A stretch of 64,000 nt of DNA. Origin: Natrinema versiforme (GTDB lineage: Archaea; Halobacteriota; Halobacteria; Halobacteriales; Natrialbaceae). The notes beneath the pieces were generated by a model. It searched no databases. It was not told the origin of the DNA and worked only from the letters and a program-made list of their open reading frames with translations. Made by a program: the position numbers and the translations under genes. Each line of letters opens with the position of its first letter. Position 1 is the first letter of the stretch. Shown here piece by piece: positions 45,918 to 55,118 of this stretch. The DNA lies in NCBI RefSeq assembly GCF_005576615.1, contig NZ_CP040330.1, forward strand, positions 1,736,001 to 1,800,000. The letters are read 5' to 3'.

Positions 45918-46726
45918 CAGAGAACGACGCAACCCAGGAAGGGCTCGACGCCGCCGAGGAGGCGATCGACGAGGAGCCAGCCGAAGGGGCTGGCCCCGCC
46001 GCCGACGCCGACGACGTCGAGCCAGTAGACGAACAGCCCGCCGACGCCGAGGGATCGCCCGCGGCCGACGCAGAACAAGCCGACGACGACGCCGAGGCCG
46101 AGGATGCCGGTCCGACCCTCGACGACGACGTCATGTCCGACGAGGAGGCGGACCTGCTGATCCCCGTCGAGGACTACCTCGGCGCCGGCGTCCATATCGG
46201 GACCCAGCAGAAGACCGAGGACATGGACCGGTTCATCCACCGCGTCCGGACCGACGGGCTCTACGTCCTCGATGTCTCGAAGACCGACGGCCGGATCCGT
46301 ACGGCCGCGGACTTCCTCGCGAACTACGACCCCGAGCAGATTCTGGTCACGTCCTCGCGCCAGTACGGTCGGTTCCCGGCGGAGAAGTTCGCCGAGGCCG
46401 TGGGCGCTCGCGCCCGCACCGGTCGCTTCATCCCGGGCACGCTGACGAACCCGAAGTACGACGGCTACATCGAGCCGGACGTGCTGGTCGTCACCGACCC
46501 GATCGGCGACGCCCAGGCCGTCAAGGAGGCCATCACGGTCGGCATCCCGGTCATCGCGATGTGTGACTCGAACAACCAGGTCAGTAACGTCGACCTCGTC
46601 GTCCCGACGAACAACAAGGGTCGCAAGGCCCTCTCGGTCGTCTACTGGCTGCTCGCTAACGAGGTCCTCGATCGCCGCGGTGCCGAGCCGTCCTACTCGC
46701 TCGAGGACTTCGAGAGCGGCGTCTAA
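45914..46726 (+). CDS. rps2: 30S ribosomal protein S2 (uS2)
   Basis: A 270-residue ribosomal protein. Residues 1-about 70 are an extremely acidic, Ala/Asp/Glu-rich extension; the conserved body starts at about 80 with [17 protein letters not shown] and includes [25 protein letters not shown] and [14 protein letters not shown]. The extension is a halophilic feature and probably disordered. It ends the operon; the following 160 bases carry no gene. Confidence 0.96.
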   Translation: MTENDATQEGLDAAEEAIDEEPAEGAGPAADADDVEPVDEQPADAEGSPAADAEQADDDAEAEDAGPTLDDDVMSDEEADLLIPVEDYLGAGVHIGTQQKTEDMDRFIHRVRTDGLYVLDVSKTDGRIRTAADFLANYDPEQILVTSSRQYGRFPAEKFAEAVGARARTGRFIPGTLTNPKYDGYIEPDVLVVTDPIGDAQAVKEAITVGIPVIAMCDSNNQVSNVDLVVPTNNKGRKALSVVYWLLANEVLDRRGAEPSYSLEDFESGV

Positions 46727-46889
46727 CACGTTCGATATCGATACTGTTCGTTTTCTCGTTGCCGCCGGTCTGATAGCGACTGCGTTCGGAAGTTCGAACG
46801 GATGGATCCTCTGGGTCGAAAATAGCGGCAGTCGTGTTCAGTGACACCCTCCCACAACGTTTACCGTATAGCGAATTAGTAATGATGGT

Positions 46890-47306
46890 ATGGATGGCCC
46901 ACGGTCACACACCACGGAAGACCAGATTCGCCGGTGGGATCGAGTGTTTACTGCACTGTCGGCCGAACCGCGACGACGGATCGTCGAAGCACTGATCGAG
47001 GTCTCGGCCGGCGAGTCCATCCGGTTGCCGGAGGCCGCATCGAACCAAAACGGGTCGTCGGAGCTCGAACAGTTGCGGCTTCGATTATGCCACCATCATC
47101 TCCCGCTACTGGAAGAGGCGGGGTTCGTCCAGTGGGAAAACGACCCATTGTGCGCCTACCGCGGTCGCGATTTCGAGGAGGTGAGTGTCGTTCTCGAGAG
47201 CCTGTACGCGAACGCCGAGGAGATTCCCGACCGACTGGTTACCGGCTATCGGACCCTCGAGCGGGAACGCGAGAGCGACAGTTCGGAGTGTGACCTCCGC
47301 AGGTGA
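46890..47306 (+). CDS. Winged-helix domain protein (DUF7344-like)
   Basis: A 138-residue likely regulator. Residues about 14-95 form an ArsR-like winged helix: WDRVFTALSAEPRRRIVEAL, then LRLCHHHLPLLEEAGFVQWE and the wing DPLCAYRGRDFEEV. No metal-binding cysteine pair of classic ArsR sensors is obvious. Such proteins are numerous in haloarchaea and usually uncharacterised. It starts at the ATG at 46890. It is convergent with thiR. Confidence 0.78.
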   Translation: MDGPRSHTTEDQIRRWDRVFTALSAEPRRRIVEALIEVSAGESIRLPEAASNQNGSSELEQLRLRLCHHHLPLLEEAGFVQWENDPLCAYRGRDFEEVSVVLESLYANAEEIPDRLVTGYRTLERERESDSSECDLRR

Positions 47307-47393
47307 CTCCGCCGTGAGACGTAGCGTTCGTACCGACGTGCCGCCGCTTGCGTCGTGGCGGGCACAGCGCAAGTGCCGTGGACCGGCAACCGA

Positions 47394-48317
47394 TTACGAC
47401 GAGGCCGTCTCGAGCAAGTCCGTGATCAGTTCGGCGGCGTCGGCGGCCGTCGCGCCGAAGACGTAGGTCGCGGGTTCGATCCCGAACGCGCCGCGGTGGT
47501 AGACGACGCGGGGGACCGTTCCGCGGTCCGCGAACCGACTCCGGAGGTGTTCGCCGCGGTCCTCGTAGTCGGCGTCGAACTCGAGCGGGTCGATGCCGTG
47601 TTCTCGGGCAGCCTTGAGCAGGTCGTCGTCGGTAGCGATATTGATGGCACCCCGAACCTCGGATTCGACGGCGGTCGCGGCGATGACCGCCGTCGCGACG
47701 TGTTTGGACGCGCCGAACTCGGGGTTCGCCGGGATCTCGATCCGTCCGCCCATGGCGTAGATCCGACCGGGGATCGCAGCGACATCGGTCTCGTCGCGGG
47801 GATCGGGCAGGCACATGCCGACGTTCGTCCCGACGTTCGGAACGACGTCGGCCATGCCGGGAATCGAAGCGAGGGTTCGCGCGGCGGTGCGGACGTTCGC
47901 GAGCACGTCCCGTTCGGCCCGCACGTCGGGGTCGAGCCCGCGAACGCACAAATCACAGCCCAGTCCGCGGAGTTCGGGCATCTCTTCTTCGTGGAGTTCA
48001 CAGATCGGGCCCCGATCCTCGAGACTGCGGACGAGCGAGAGGAGTTCGGCGAGCGCGTCGTAGCCGTCCAGCTCGCCGCTCGCGAGGCCGTCCGCGATGC
48101 GTTCGACGGTCGCGACGGTTTCGGGGTCGTCCCGGAAGCGGTCGTCGCCGCCGCTTTCGCCGCCGACGTACTTGCTGACGGCGGCTTGGGTCACGCCGAG
48201 TTCGTCGGCGATCTCCCGTTGGGTCAGTCCGCGGTCGGCGAGCCGGGTGGCCAGCATCGCCCGTACCGTCGGCAGGAACCGATCGACGACGAGTTCACTC
48301 GGCAAGACGAGCGACAT
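47394..48317 (-). CDS. thiR: ThiR, HTH-ThiN thiamine-pathway repressor
   Basis: A 307-residue fusion of a helix-turn-helix (residues about 31-50, LTQREIADELGVTQAAVSKY) and a ThiN-type domain (about 130-305, PNVGTNVGMCLPDP through VYHRGAFGIEPATYVFG). In archaea this fusion is the thiamine-responsive repressor ThiR; the free ThiN domain is the thiamine-phosphate synthase. I start at the ATG at 48317 (MSLVLPSEL). It has four cysteines around residues 102-121 that could bind metal. No thiamine genes are adjacent. Confidence 0.85.
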   Translation of the reverse strand: MSLVLPSELVVDRFLPTVRAMLATRLADRGLTQREIADELGVTQAAVSKYVGGESGGDDRFRDDPETVATVERIADGLASGELDGYDALAELLSLVRSLEDRGPICELHEEEMPELRGLGCDLCVRGLDPDVRAERDVLANVRTAARTLASIPGMADVVPNVGTNVGMCLPDPRDETDVAAIPGRIYAMGGRIEIPANPEFGASKHVATAVIAATAVESEVRGAINIATDDDLLKAAREHGIDPLEFDADYEDRGEHLRSRFADRGTVPRVVYHRGAFGIEPATYVFGATAADAAELITDLLETASS

Positions 48318-48455
48318 ACGACCGAGGTTCGACTGCAGGCACATAAGTCCGCCTCCGCCGGCACGGAGTCGACGGGCCGTCGGATCGACGGATCACCACC
48401 GGGCGGCAGCGACGACAAAGATAGCTATTAACCGTCGTCGGACGAACGGCCGGGC

Positions 48456-49442
48456 ATGACACTCTCGAGCGCTCCCGGGAAGGTGTATCTGTTCGGGGAG
48501 CACGCGGTGGTTTACGGCGAACCCGCCGTTCCGTGTGCGATCGAGCGACGGGCACGAGTCGAGGCGACCCGACGGGACGACGGTCGCCTCCGAGTCAACG
48601 CCGAGGATCTCAGTCTCGACGGGTTTACCGTCGAGTACGGCGCGACCGCGGACAGTCGCCCCGATGTCGACGTGCCTGAGTCGCTGGTGACGGCGGCGAC
48701 GCAGTACGTCGACGACGCGATCGAGCAGGTGCGCGCGGTGACCGGCGAGGACGACGCCGGCTTCGACGTCACGATCGAGAGCGACATCCCGCTTGGTGCG
48801 GGGCTCGGCTCCTCGGCGGCGGTCGTCGTCGCCGCCATCGACGCCGCGACCCGCGAACTCGGCGTCACGCTCGAGCCCGAGAAACTCGCCGAGCGAGCCT
48901 ATCAGACGGAGTCACAGGTCCAGGAGGGACAGGCCTCGCGGGCCGACACGTTCTGTTCGGCGACTGGCGGTGCGGTCCGCGTCGAGGGCGACGACTGCCG
49001 CTCGCTCGAGGCACCGGACCTGCCGATCGTGATCGGATTCGACGGCGGTGCAGGGGACACCGGGCAGCTGGTCGCAGGCGTCCGCGCCCTGCGAGAGGAG
49101 TACGATTTCGCGGCCGACACGGTCGAAGCGATCGGGGACGTGGTCCGGAACGGCGAGGACGCGCTCGCCGACGGCGACGTCGAGGAGATCGGGCGGCTGA
49201 TGGACTTCAATCACGGCCTCCTCTCCGCGCTGGGGGTCTCATCGCGGTCGCTCGATACGATGGTCTGGGCGGCCCGCGACGCGGGCGCCCACGGCGCGAA
49301 GCTCACCGGAGCCGGCGGCGGCGGTTGTATGGTCGCGCTCGACCCCACCGAAGAGACGGAAACCGCCCTCTCGTTTACGCCGGGCTGTGAGGACGCCTTC
49401 CGCGCTGAACTCGCCGAAACAGGGGTGAAGCGCCTCGAATGA
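48456..49442 (+). CDS. mvk: Mevalonate kinase
   Basis: A 328-residue GHMP kinase phosphorylating mevalonate in the archaeal isoprenoid pathway. Motifs in order are SAPGKVYLFGEHAVVYGEPA, the ATP loop PLGAGLGSSAAVVVAAI, and GAKLTGAGGGGCMVAL near the end. A TATA-like tattaacc lies at about 48427-48434. Its stop overlaps the ipk start by 4 bases, making a two-gene lipid-precursor operon. Confidence 0.95.
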   Translation: MTLSSAPGKVYLFGEHAVVYGEPAVPCAIERRARVEATRRDDGRLRVNAEDLSLDGFTVEYGATADSRPDVDVPESLVTAATQYVDDAIEQVRAVTGEDDAGFDVTIESDIPLGAGLGSSAAVVVAAIDAATRELGVTLEPEKLAERAYQTESQVQEGQASRADTFCSATGGAVRVEGDDCRSLEAPDLPIVIGFDGGAGDTGQLVAGVRALREEYDFAADTVEAIGDVVRNGEDALADGDVEEIGRLMDFNHGLLSALGVSSRSLDTMVWAARDAGAHGAKLTGAGGGGCMVALDPTEETETALSFTPGCEDAFRAELAETGVKRLE

Positions 49443-50179
49443 TCGTCCTGAAACTCGGCGGCAGCGTCATCACCGAAAAGGGCCGCCCGGAGACCCTCGA
49501 CAGCGCAGCCCTCGAGCGAGCGGCCGACGCGGTCGCCGCGGCGATAGACGCCGGCCTCGAGGACCTCGTGATCGTCCACGGCGGCGGGAGCTTCGGCCAC
49601 CACAACGCCAGCGAGCACGGCGTTAGCACGACTGACGGAACCCACGATGCGAGCGCGGCCCTCGACATCCACGGCGCGATGAAGACGTTGAACCAGTTCG
49701 TCTTGGGCCGCCTGCTCGAGCGCGACGTGGACGCGGTGCCGGTCCATCCGTTCTCGGCGGCCCACCGCGACCGGGCGGGGGACCTCGACCTCCCGACGGG
49801 GCAGGTCGAAACGATGCTCGGCGAGGGGTTCGTCCCGGTCCTCCACGGCGACGTGATCGCCCACGCCGGCGCGGGCGCGACGGTGATCAGCGGCGACGAA
49901 CTGGTCGCGGCCCTCGCTCGCGACCTCGGGGCCGACCGGGTCGGCCTCTGCTCGACCGTTCCCGGCGTGTTGGACGGCGACGACGCGGTTATCGGCCGGA
50001 TCGGCGACTTCGAGACCGTCGCCGACGTCCTCGGGGCCAGCGACGCGACGGACGTGACCGGCGGGATGGCCGGCAAGGTGCGGACGCTGCTCGAGCTCGA
50101 GGCCGCGGCGTCGATCTTCGGGCTCGAGGCGCTCGCCTCGTTCCTCGAGGGCGAGAATCCGGGGACGACGATCGACTGA
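49439..50179 (+). CDS. ipk: Isopentenyl phosphate kinase
   Basis: A 246-residue amino-acid-kinase-fold enzyme that makes isopentenyl diphosphate in the archaeal (modified mevalonate) route. Marks are VLKLGGSVITEKG, VHGGGSFGHHNA with the catalytic His, VLHGDVIAHAGAGATVISGDEL and the end VTGGMAGKVRTLLEL. Overlaps mvk by 4 bases. Together they supply the substrate for the prenyl synthase 8 kb downstream. Confidence 0.95.
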   Translation: MIVLKLGGSVITEKGRPETLDSAALERAADAVAAAIDAGLEDLVIVHGGGSFGHHNASEHGVSTTDGTHDASAALDIHGAMKTLNQFVLGRLLERDVDAVPVHPFSAAHRDRAGDLDLPTGQVETMLGEGFVPVLHGDVIAHAGAGATVISGDELVAALARDLGADRVGLCSTVPGVLDGDDAVIGRIGDFETVADVLGASDATDVTGGMAGKVRTLLELEAAASIFGLEALASFLEGENPGTTID

Positions 50180-50254
50180 GCTCGTCGCGGTCGTTTGCTC
50201 TCTCTTTTGGTGGATCGTGATGAGAACTAGCGGCGTTCGAAACGCGACGACGGC

Positions 50255-51799
50255 TCAGCGGGTCCAGAACCCGCCCGTGAACATGACGAGGACCGGGATG
50301 ATCTCGAGGCGGCCGATCCACATCAGGAAGATCATCAGGAGCTTCGAGGGGATCGGGAAGTCCAGATAACTGCCGAACGGACCGAGGAACCCGAATCCGG
50401 GGCCGATGTTCCCGATCGTCGCGAGACTCGCGCTGAACGCCTCGAGCGGCGTTATGTTGTCGATGGCGGCGACGCGGCTGGCGTCGAGGGCGATGAGCAG
50501 CGTCGCGATCGCGAAGATGAGGAGGTACATGAAGGTAAAGCCGAGCACGCCTCGGATGGCGTCCTCGTCGACGACGTTGCCGGCGAGCCGAATCGGGCGG
50601 ACGACCTCGGGATGGGAGGCGGTAAACAGCTCCCGGCGGAGCACCTTGAAGACGATCAGCCACCGGACGACCTTGACGCCGCCGCCGGTCGAGCCGGCAC
50701 AGCCGCCGACGAGCATGGCAAAGAGGAGGACGATCTTGCCCGTCGAACTCCAGTCGACGAAGTCGCTCGTCGCGTAGCCGGTCGAGGTCAGCAGCGACGC
50801 GATCTGGAAGGCGCTCTGTCGCAGCGAGTTCTCGAGGACCCCATCGGTCACGCCGCCGAGGTCGCCGAGCGCCGGCGCGGCACCGGTATAGAGGATTCCT
50901 GCGAGGAGAACGGTCAGCGCACCGATCGCGCCGATATAGGCGCGAAACTCCGAGTTGCGGACGAAGCGGTGACCTTCCCCGCTGAAGACGTGCCAGAACA
51001 GGGCGAAGTTCGTCCCCGCGATGATCATGAACGGGATCGCGGTCCACTGCACGATCGCGGAGAACGCCGCGACGCTGTCGGCCTCCGGTGAGAACCCGCC
51101 CGTCGGGAGCGTCGTAAAGCCGTGGGCGACGGCGTTGTAGAGGTTCATTTCGGGTGCCATCCCCGCCAGGTGGAGCCCGTAGAGAATGGCCATGTAAACG
51201 ATGGTAAAGGCGAAGTAGACGAGCCAGAGGATCCGCGCGGTTTCGGCGATTCGCGGCGTGAGCTTCTGTAGCTCCGGCCCCGGCGCTTCCGACTCGACGA
51301 GCTGTGCGCCGCTGACGGCGATCTCCGGCAGGATCGCGACCATCAATACGATGATCCCCATCCCGCCGAGCCACTGGGTGAGCTGTCGCCACATCATCAC
51401 GGCGTGGGAGTGGCGCTCGAGCGAGATCTCGCCGAGCACCGTCGCCCCGGTCGTCGTGAACCCGGACATCGACTCGAACAGGGCGTTGACGGGATGGGCG
51501 AGCGTCGATTCGGTCCCCCAGCCCGCGAGCACGTAGGGCACCGCGCCGACGATCGCGACGGCCAGCCACGAAATCGCCACGAACAACATCGCCTCGCGGA
51601 CCTGCAGGTCCGGCCCGGGGCTGAGTCGCTCGAGGCCGTAGCCGACCGCGATCGTCAGCGCGATCGTCGCGACGAACGGGAACACGGGCTCGCCGTAGAT
51701 GAGCGCCACGACGAGCGGAATCACCAGCGGGACGGAGAGATACTTGAGGACGGTTCCGACGAGCGCCAGACTGGCGCGCCAATCAGTACGGAGCCGCAT
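50255..51799 (-). CDS. TrkH-family potassium transporter
   Basis: A 514-residue membrane channel/transporter with four pore repeats. The P-loops are recognisable as GFTTTGATVLG, HGFTTLPTGGFS, LTSTGYATSDF and TIGNIGPGFG, giving a K+ selectivity filter; about eight to ten helices surround them. Starts at the ATG at 51799 with a short cytosolic N-terminus. It is the minus-strand member of a K+ island and is divergent from a small membrane protein and a TrkA. Confidence 0.93.
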   Translation of the reverse strand: MRLRTDWRASLALVGTVLKYLSVPLVIPLVVALIYGEPVFPFVATIALTIAVGYGLERLSPGPDLQVREAMLFVAISWLAVAIVGAVPYVLAGWGTESTLAHPVNALFESMSGFTTTGATVLGEISLERHSHAVMMWRQLTQWLGGMGIIVLMVAILPEIAVSGAQLVESEAPGPELQKLTPRIAETARILWLVYFAFTIVYMAILYGLHLAGMAPEMNLYNAVAHGFTTLPTGGFSPEADSVAAFSAIVQWTAIPFMIIAGTNFALFWHVFSGEGHRFVRNSEFRAYIGAIGALTVLLAGILYTGAAPALGDLGGVTDGVLENSLRQSAFQIASLLTSTGYATSDFVDWSSTGKIVLLFAMLVGGCAGSTGGGVKVVRWLIVFKVLRRELFTASHPEVVRPIRLAGNVVDEDAIRGVLGFTFMYLLIFAIATLLIALDASRVAAIDNITPLEAFSASLATIGNIGPGFGFLGPFGSYLDFPIPSKLLMIFLMWIGRLEIIPVLVMFTGGFWTR

Positions 51800-51982
51800 G
51801 GAACACCCCTATTTCGCAGTCACGTCTGGACACGATATCTAACGGCATTTCGATTCGGTCCTATTAATCCATCGTAAGCACCCGCCACCGCGACGGTCGT
51901 CGACCCCGGGTTACCGCGACTCGCGGCGTCGATCCGACCAATTCGGCGGGGAGATCCTGTCTGCGATCTGTGACGAGGAGCT

Positions 51983-52003
51983 ATATACGAACGGCGCGTA
52001 TAT
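51983..52003. promoter_or_regulatory. Inverted repeat overlapping the promoter of the 52010 gene
   Basis: Perfect 7-bp arms atatacg (51983-51989) and cgtatat (51997-52003) with a 7-base spacer; the first arm is the likely TATA box, 21-27 bases before the ATG at 52010. A repressor bound here would block transcription. Confidence 0.5.
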
Positions 52004-52009
52004 TCACGC

Positions 52010-52252
52010 ATGAGCGTTCGATTACCAAGCGTTCGTCACCCCCACTCGTTTTACGACGTGTTCAGCGTCGTCGCCGCGGCGGTGGCGATCACGGCCCTCG
52101 TCCTCGCGGTGCGATACGGGTCCGTCATCCGACTCGAGATGGTCGTCTTCATGGCGGTCGTCTTCCTGTGGGTCGGCTGGGCGATCGAACGGATTCTGTC
52201 CGAATCCGAAGCGCGGTCGAAGCGGCGACGGCAGACGCCGCCGTGGAAGTGA
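52010..52252 (+). CDS. Small two-helix membrane protein in the Trk island
   Basis: An 80-residue protein: a 15-residue hydrophilic start with SVRHPHSFYD, two hydrophobic helices (about residues 17-35 and 42-60) joined by a short basic turn, and a positively charged C-terminal tail (EARSKRRRQTPPWK). Topology with both ends inside is likely. It lies between the divergent trkH and trkA. Comparable in build, not in obvious sequence, to the small protein after the second trkH. An accessory role in K+ uptake is inferred from position only. Confidence 0.72.
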   Translation: MSVRLPSVRHPHSFYDVFSVVAAAVAITALVLAVRYGSVIRLEMVVFMAVVFLWVGWAIERILSESEARSKRRRQTPPWK

Positions 52253-52391
52253 CCTCGGGGTCGGCCCGTCGATAGCGGCCTACGCGGTACCGGGACGGAG
52301 ACGGCTCGGCCGATTCGGGCTCGAGATCGCGGATCCCTTCGAGGTCAGTAAAGCGATATATTTTCAACGGACACGCAAGAAGACGGATATA

Positions 52392-53078
52392 ATGTATATC
52401 GTCATCGTTGGTGCGGGCGATATCGGGATGCCGCTCATCGATATCGCGACCCGGTCGGGCAACGAGGTCGTCGTCATCGAGAACGACCCCGAACGCGCGG
52501 ATCGCGTCGCCAGCGAGTACGACTGTCTGGTCCTGAACGACGATGCAACGGCCCACGACGCGCTTTTAGACGCTGGAATCGAGAAAGCGGACGCCCTGAT
52601 CAGCACGACCGACCGCGACCCGACAAACATCATGGTTTGCCTGCTCGGGCAGGAACACGAGGTCCCCACGATCGTCTCGGTCGTTCACGATCCCGAGCAC
52701 ATGAACGTGTTCCGCCAGATCGGCGTCAACACGATGGAAAACCCCCAAGAGCTCATCGCCGAATACCTCTACCGAGCGGTCGCTCGCCCGGCGATCGTCG
52801 ACTACATGCAGATCGGCGAACAGGCGGAGGTGTTCGAGATCCGGGTCACCGAAAACGCGCCGATCGCCGGCAAGACGCTCATCGAGGCGGCGGACGAGGA
52901 TCTCCTCTCCGAGGACGTCCTGATCGTCGCGATCGAACGCGACGGACAGGACCAACCGATCACGCCGCGCGGAGAAACGACGGTCCAGGCCGGCGACTTG
53001 CTCACCGTCTACTCGGCGTTCGGTGCCGATCCCGAACTCACCGACGTGTTCGGCCACCCCGAAGACCGATTACGATGA
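52392..53078 (+). CDS. TrkA-type K+ uptake regulator, single RCK unit
   Basis: A 228-residue cytosolic subunit that gates TrkH. Residues 1-about 125 are the NAD-binding RCK-N domain (MYIVIVGAGDIGMPLIDIA, with Rossmann glycines), and about 140-220 the RCK-C domain (VFEIRVTENAPIAGKTLIEA). Half the size of classical TrkA, so it should assemble as a tetramer ring. Start ATG at 52392 with an AT-rich element (gatatatttt, 52350-52360 region) upstream. It precedes the second trkH on the same strand. Confidence 0.92.
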   Translation: MYIVIVGAGDIGMPLIDIATRSGNEVVVIENDPERADRVASEYDCLVLNDDATAHDALLDAGIEKADALISTTDRDPTNIMVCLLGQEHEVPTIVSVVHDPEHMNVFRQIGVNTMENPQELIAEYLYRAVARPAIVDYMQIGEQAEVFEIRVTENAPIAGKTLIEAADEDLLSEDVLIVAIERDGQDQPITPRGETTVQAGDLLTVYSAFGADPELTDVFGHPEDRLR

Positions 53079-53211
53079 TGACGGACACGAGCGCGCGGGA
53101 GTACCGTCCCGATCGACCGCGACGGACGGCCTCGAGCGAACGGTCGCCGACTCGAGTACGTGATCGTCAGCGCAGTATAGACGCAAGTTCGGCGGGTGCA
53201 AGGGGAGAGAC

Positions 53212-54759
53212 ATGAACGAGGCGGTGGAAACGATCGGCCGGGACTTGGGGCGCATGTTTCAGGCGCTCGCGGGTCTCCTGTTCGTCTCGATCCTCATTCC
53301 GATCGTCTGGGGCGAGTACTACGCGATTCCGGCGTTGCTCGTCTCCGGGTTGATTCCGTTCGCGATCGGCTACGCCCTGAGTTCGCGGTTCCGGAAGGCG
53401 ACCAAGCCCGGCAAGCTTCACGGGATGATCATCGCCGCGTTGGGATGGTTCTGCGTCGCAATCTTTGGCTCACTTCCGTTCGTCCTCATCGCGTGGACGG
53501 TCGAGTTCGCGCCGCCGATCCTCGGCGAGCCCTCGCAGACGTCGACGCTAGCGGCATTTACGAACCCCCTCAACGCGCTGTTCGAGAGCATGAGCGGCTT
53601 TACGGGCACCGGACTGACGATGACCGACAACGAGGAGGTCCTGCCCCGCACGCTGCAGTGGTGGCGCTCGTTCATCGAGTGGGTCGGTGGCGTCGGCGTG
53701 ATCGTCCTGACGACGGCGATCCTCGCTCGTCCCGGGAGCGGCTCTCTCACCCTCTACGAGAGCGAAGCCCGCTCGGAGCGTATCCATCCGAGCATCGTCT
53801 CGACCGTGCAGACGATCTGGTGGATCTTCATCCTCTTTACGTTCGTCTCGATCCTGCTGCTCTGGGTCGTCGGGATGCCGATCTGGGGCGCGATCAACCA
53901 CGGCATGACCGGCCTCGCGACCGGCGGCTTCTCGATCACCGACAACTCGATCGCTACCTACGACAGCGCCGCCATCGACTTCGCGCTGCTGCCGATCATG
54001 CTGCTCGGCAGCATCGCGTTCCCGGTCCACTACCTCATCCTGCGGGGCGACCTGCGGAACCTCTACGCCGACCTTCAGACCCGCTGGGTGTTCATCTACA
54101 TGGGGATCGGAACGGCCCTGCTCACCGCGTTAGTGTACGTCGGCGACACGTACGACTCCCTGTTTACGGCGTTCCGGTACGGCTCGTTCCAGTTCATCTC
54201 GGCGGCGACCTGTGCCGGCTTCCAGACCGCCGTCGACGCGACCAACGTGGCGCTCGGACGCTGGCCGACCCAAGCCCAGCTCACCGTCTCCTTCGGGATG
54301 CTCATCGGGGGCGCGGCCGGGTCGACGGTCGGCGGGATCAAGCTGATCCGGGCGCTCACGCTGCTGAAGGGCATCCGATTCCGTATCTCGGACGTCTTCT
54401 ATCCGGAGACGGCCGTTCGCCGACTGCGGATCAACGGCCGCCGCCTCAACGAACAGGAGATGCGCCAGGAGTTCGAGGAAGCGGCGATCATCACCGCGCT
54501 CTGGTTGATCTTCCTCGGAATCGGCACGTTCGTGCTTCTGCTGTTGCTCCCGCAGGGCGAGTACACGCTCGAGAACGTGCTCTTCGAAGTCGCGAGCGCA
54601 CAGGGGAACGTCGGCCTCTCCGCGGGGATCACCGGCCCCGAATCGCTGCCGACGCTCGGCAAGATCATGTTCCTCTTTAACATGTGGATCGGCCGCCTCG
54701 AGATCATTCCCGTCTTGGTGCTGCTACGAGCCGGCTTCCGCCGCGGAGGGCTCTACTAA
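53212..54759 (+). CDS. TrkH-family potassium transporter
   Basis: A 515-residue TrkH with P-loops GFTGTGLTMTD, GLATGGFSITD, ATCAGFQTAVD and QGNVGLSAGITG. It is clearly different in sequence from the first TrkH, so the pair is not a recent duplication. A ribosome-binding site (ggggaga) precedes the ATG at 53212. The stop shares a base with the ATG of the next small membrane protein (TAATG), linking their translation. Confidence 0.93.
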   Translation: MNEAVETIGRDLGRMFQALAGLLFVSILIPIVWGEYYAIPALLVSGLIPFAIGYALSSRFRKATKPGKLHGMIIAALGWFCVAIFGSLPFVLIAWTVEFAPPILGEPSQTSTLAAFTNPLNALFESMSGFTGTGLTMTDNEEVLPRTLQWWRSFIEWVGGVGVIVLTTAILARPGSGSLTLYESEARSERIHPSIVSTVQTIWWIFILFTFVSILLLWVVGMPIWGAINHGMTGLATGGFSITDNSIATYDSAAIDFALLPIMLLGSIAFPVHYLILRGDLRNLYADLQTRWVFIYMGIGTALLTALVYVGDTYDSLFTAFRYGSFQFISAATCAGFQTAVDATNVALGRWPTQAQLTVSFGMLIGGAAGSTVGGIKLIRALTLLKGIRFRISDVFYPETAVRRLRINGRRLNEQEMRQEFEEAAIITALWLIFLGIGTFVLLLLLPQGEYTLENVLFEVASAQGNVGLSAGITGPESLPTLGKIMFLFNMWIGRLEIIPVLVLLRAGFRRGGLY

Positions 54760-54962
54760 TGCGGATTAACGAGTTGCCGATCGTCGGCGAGCTCCTCGAG
54801 TCGGGAGCCGAAGACCGGATCTTCGATTCGCTCCTGCTCGTCGGCCCGCTCCTGATACTCGTGATCGCGCTCGTCGGTCGGTCGGTCGTGACGACGGGGC
54901 TCGCCGCCGCCTACGTCGTGTTCTTCGTCGCGTACGTTCTCTACCGCGGCATTCGCCACTGA
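54759..54962 (+). CDS. Small two-helix membrane protein coupled to trkH
   Basis: A 67-residue protein. Residues 1-24 are hydrophilic (MRINELPIVGELLESGAEDR), followed by two close hydrophobic segments (about 25-43 and 48-62) and a short basic end (YRGIRH). It begins on the last base of trkH, a degree of coupling that usually means subunits of one complex. It is shorter than any K+-transporter accessory subunit I know. Function as a TrkH partner is inference. Confidence 0.75.
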   Translation: MRINELPIVGELLESGAEDRIFDSLLLVGPLLILVIALVGRSVVTTGLAAAYVVFFVAYVLYRGIRH

Positions 54963-55118
54963 ATCGGCGAGGCCGCGACGGGAAGTGTGATCGAGATCAG
55001 GGTCAGGACTCGAGCGGTCGCGATCTCGAGTCGCGAATACTGGCCGAAACCAGATCCGTCTACCAGCTATCCGGCGGTGATCGACTGCGCATATCGAGAG
55101 TAGACGAAGACAGGAGTC

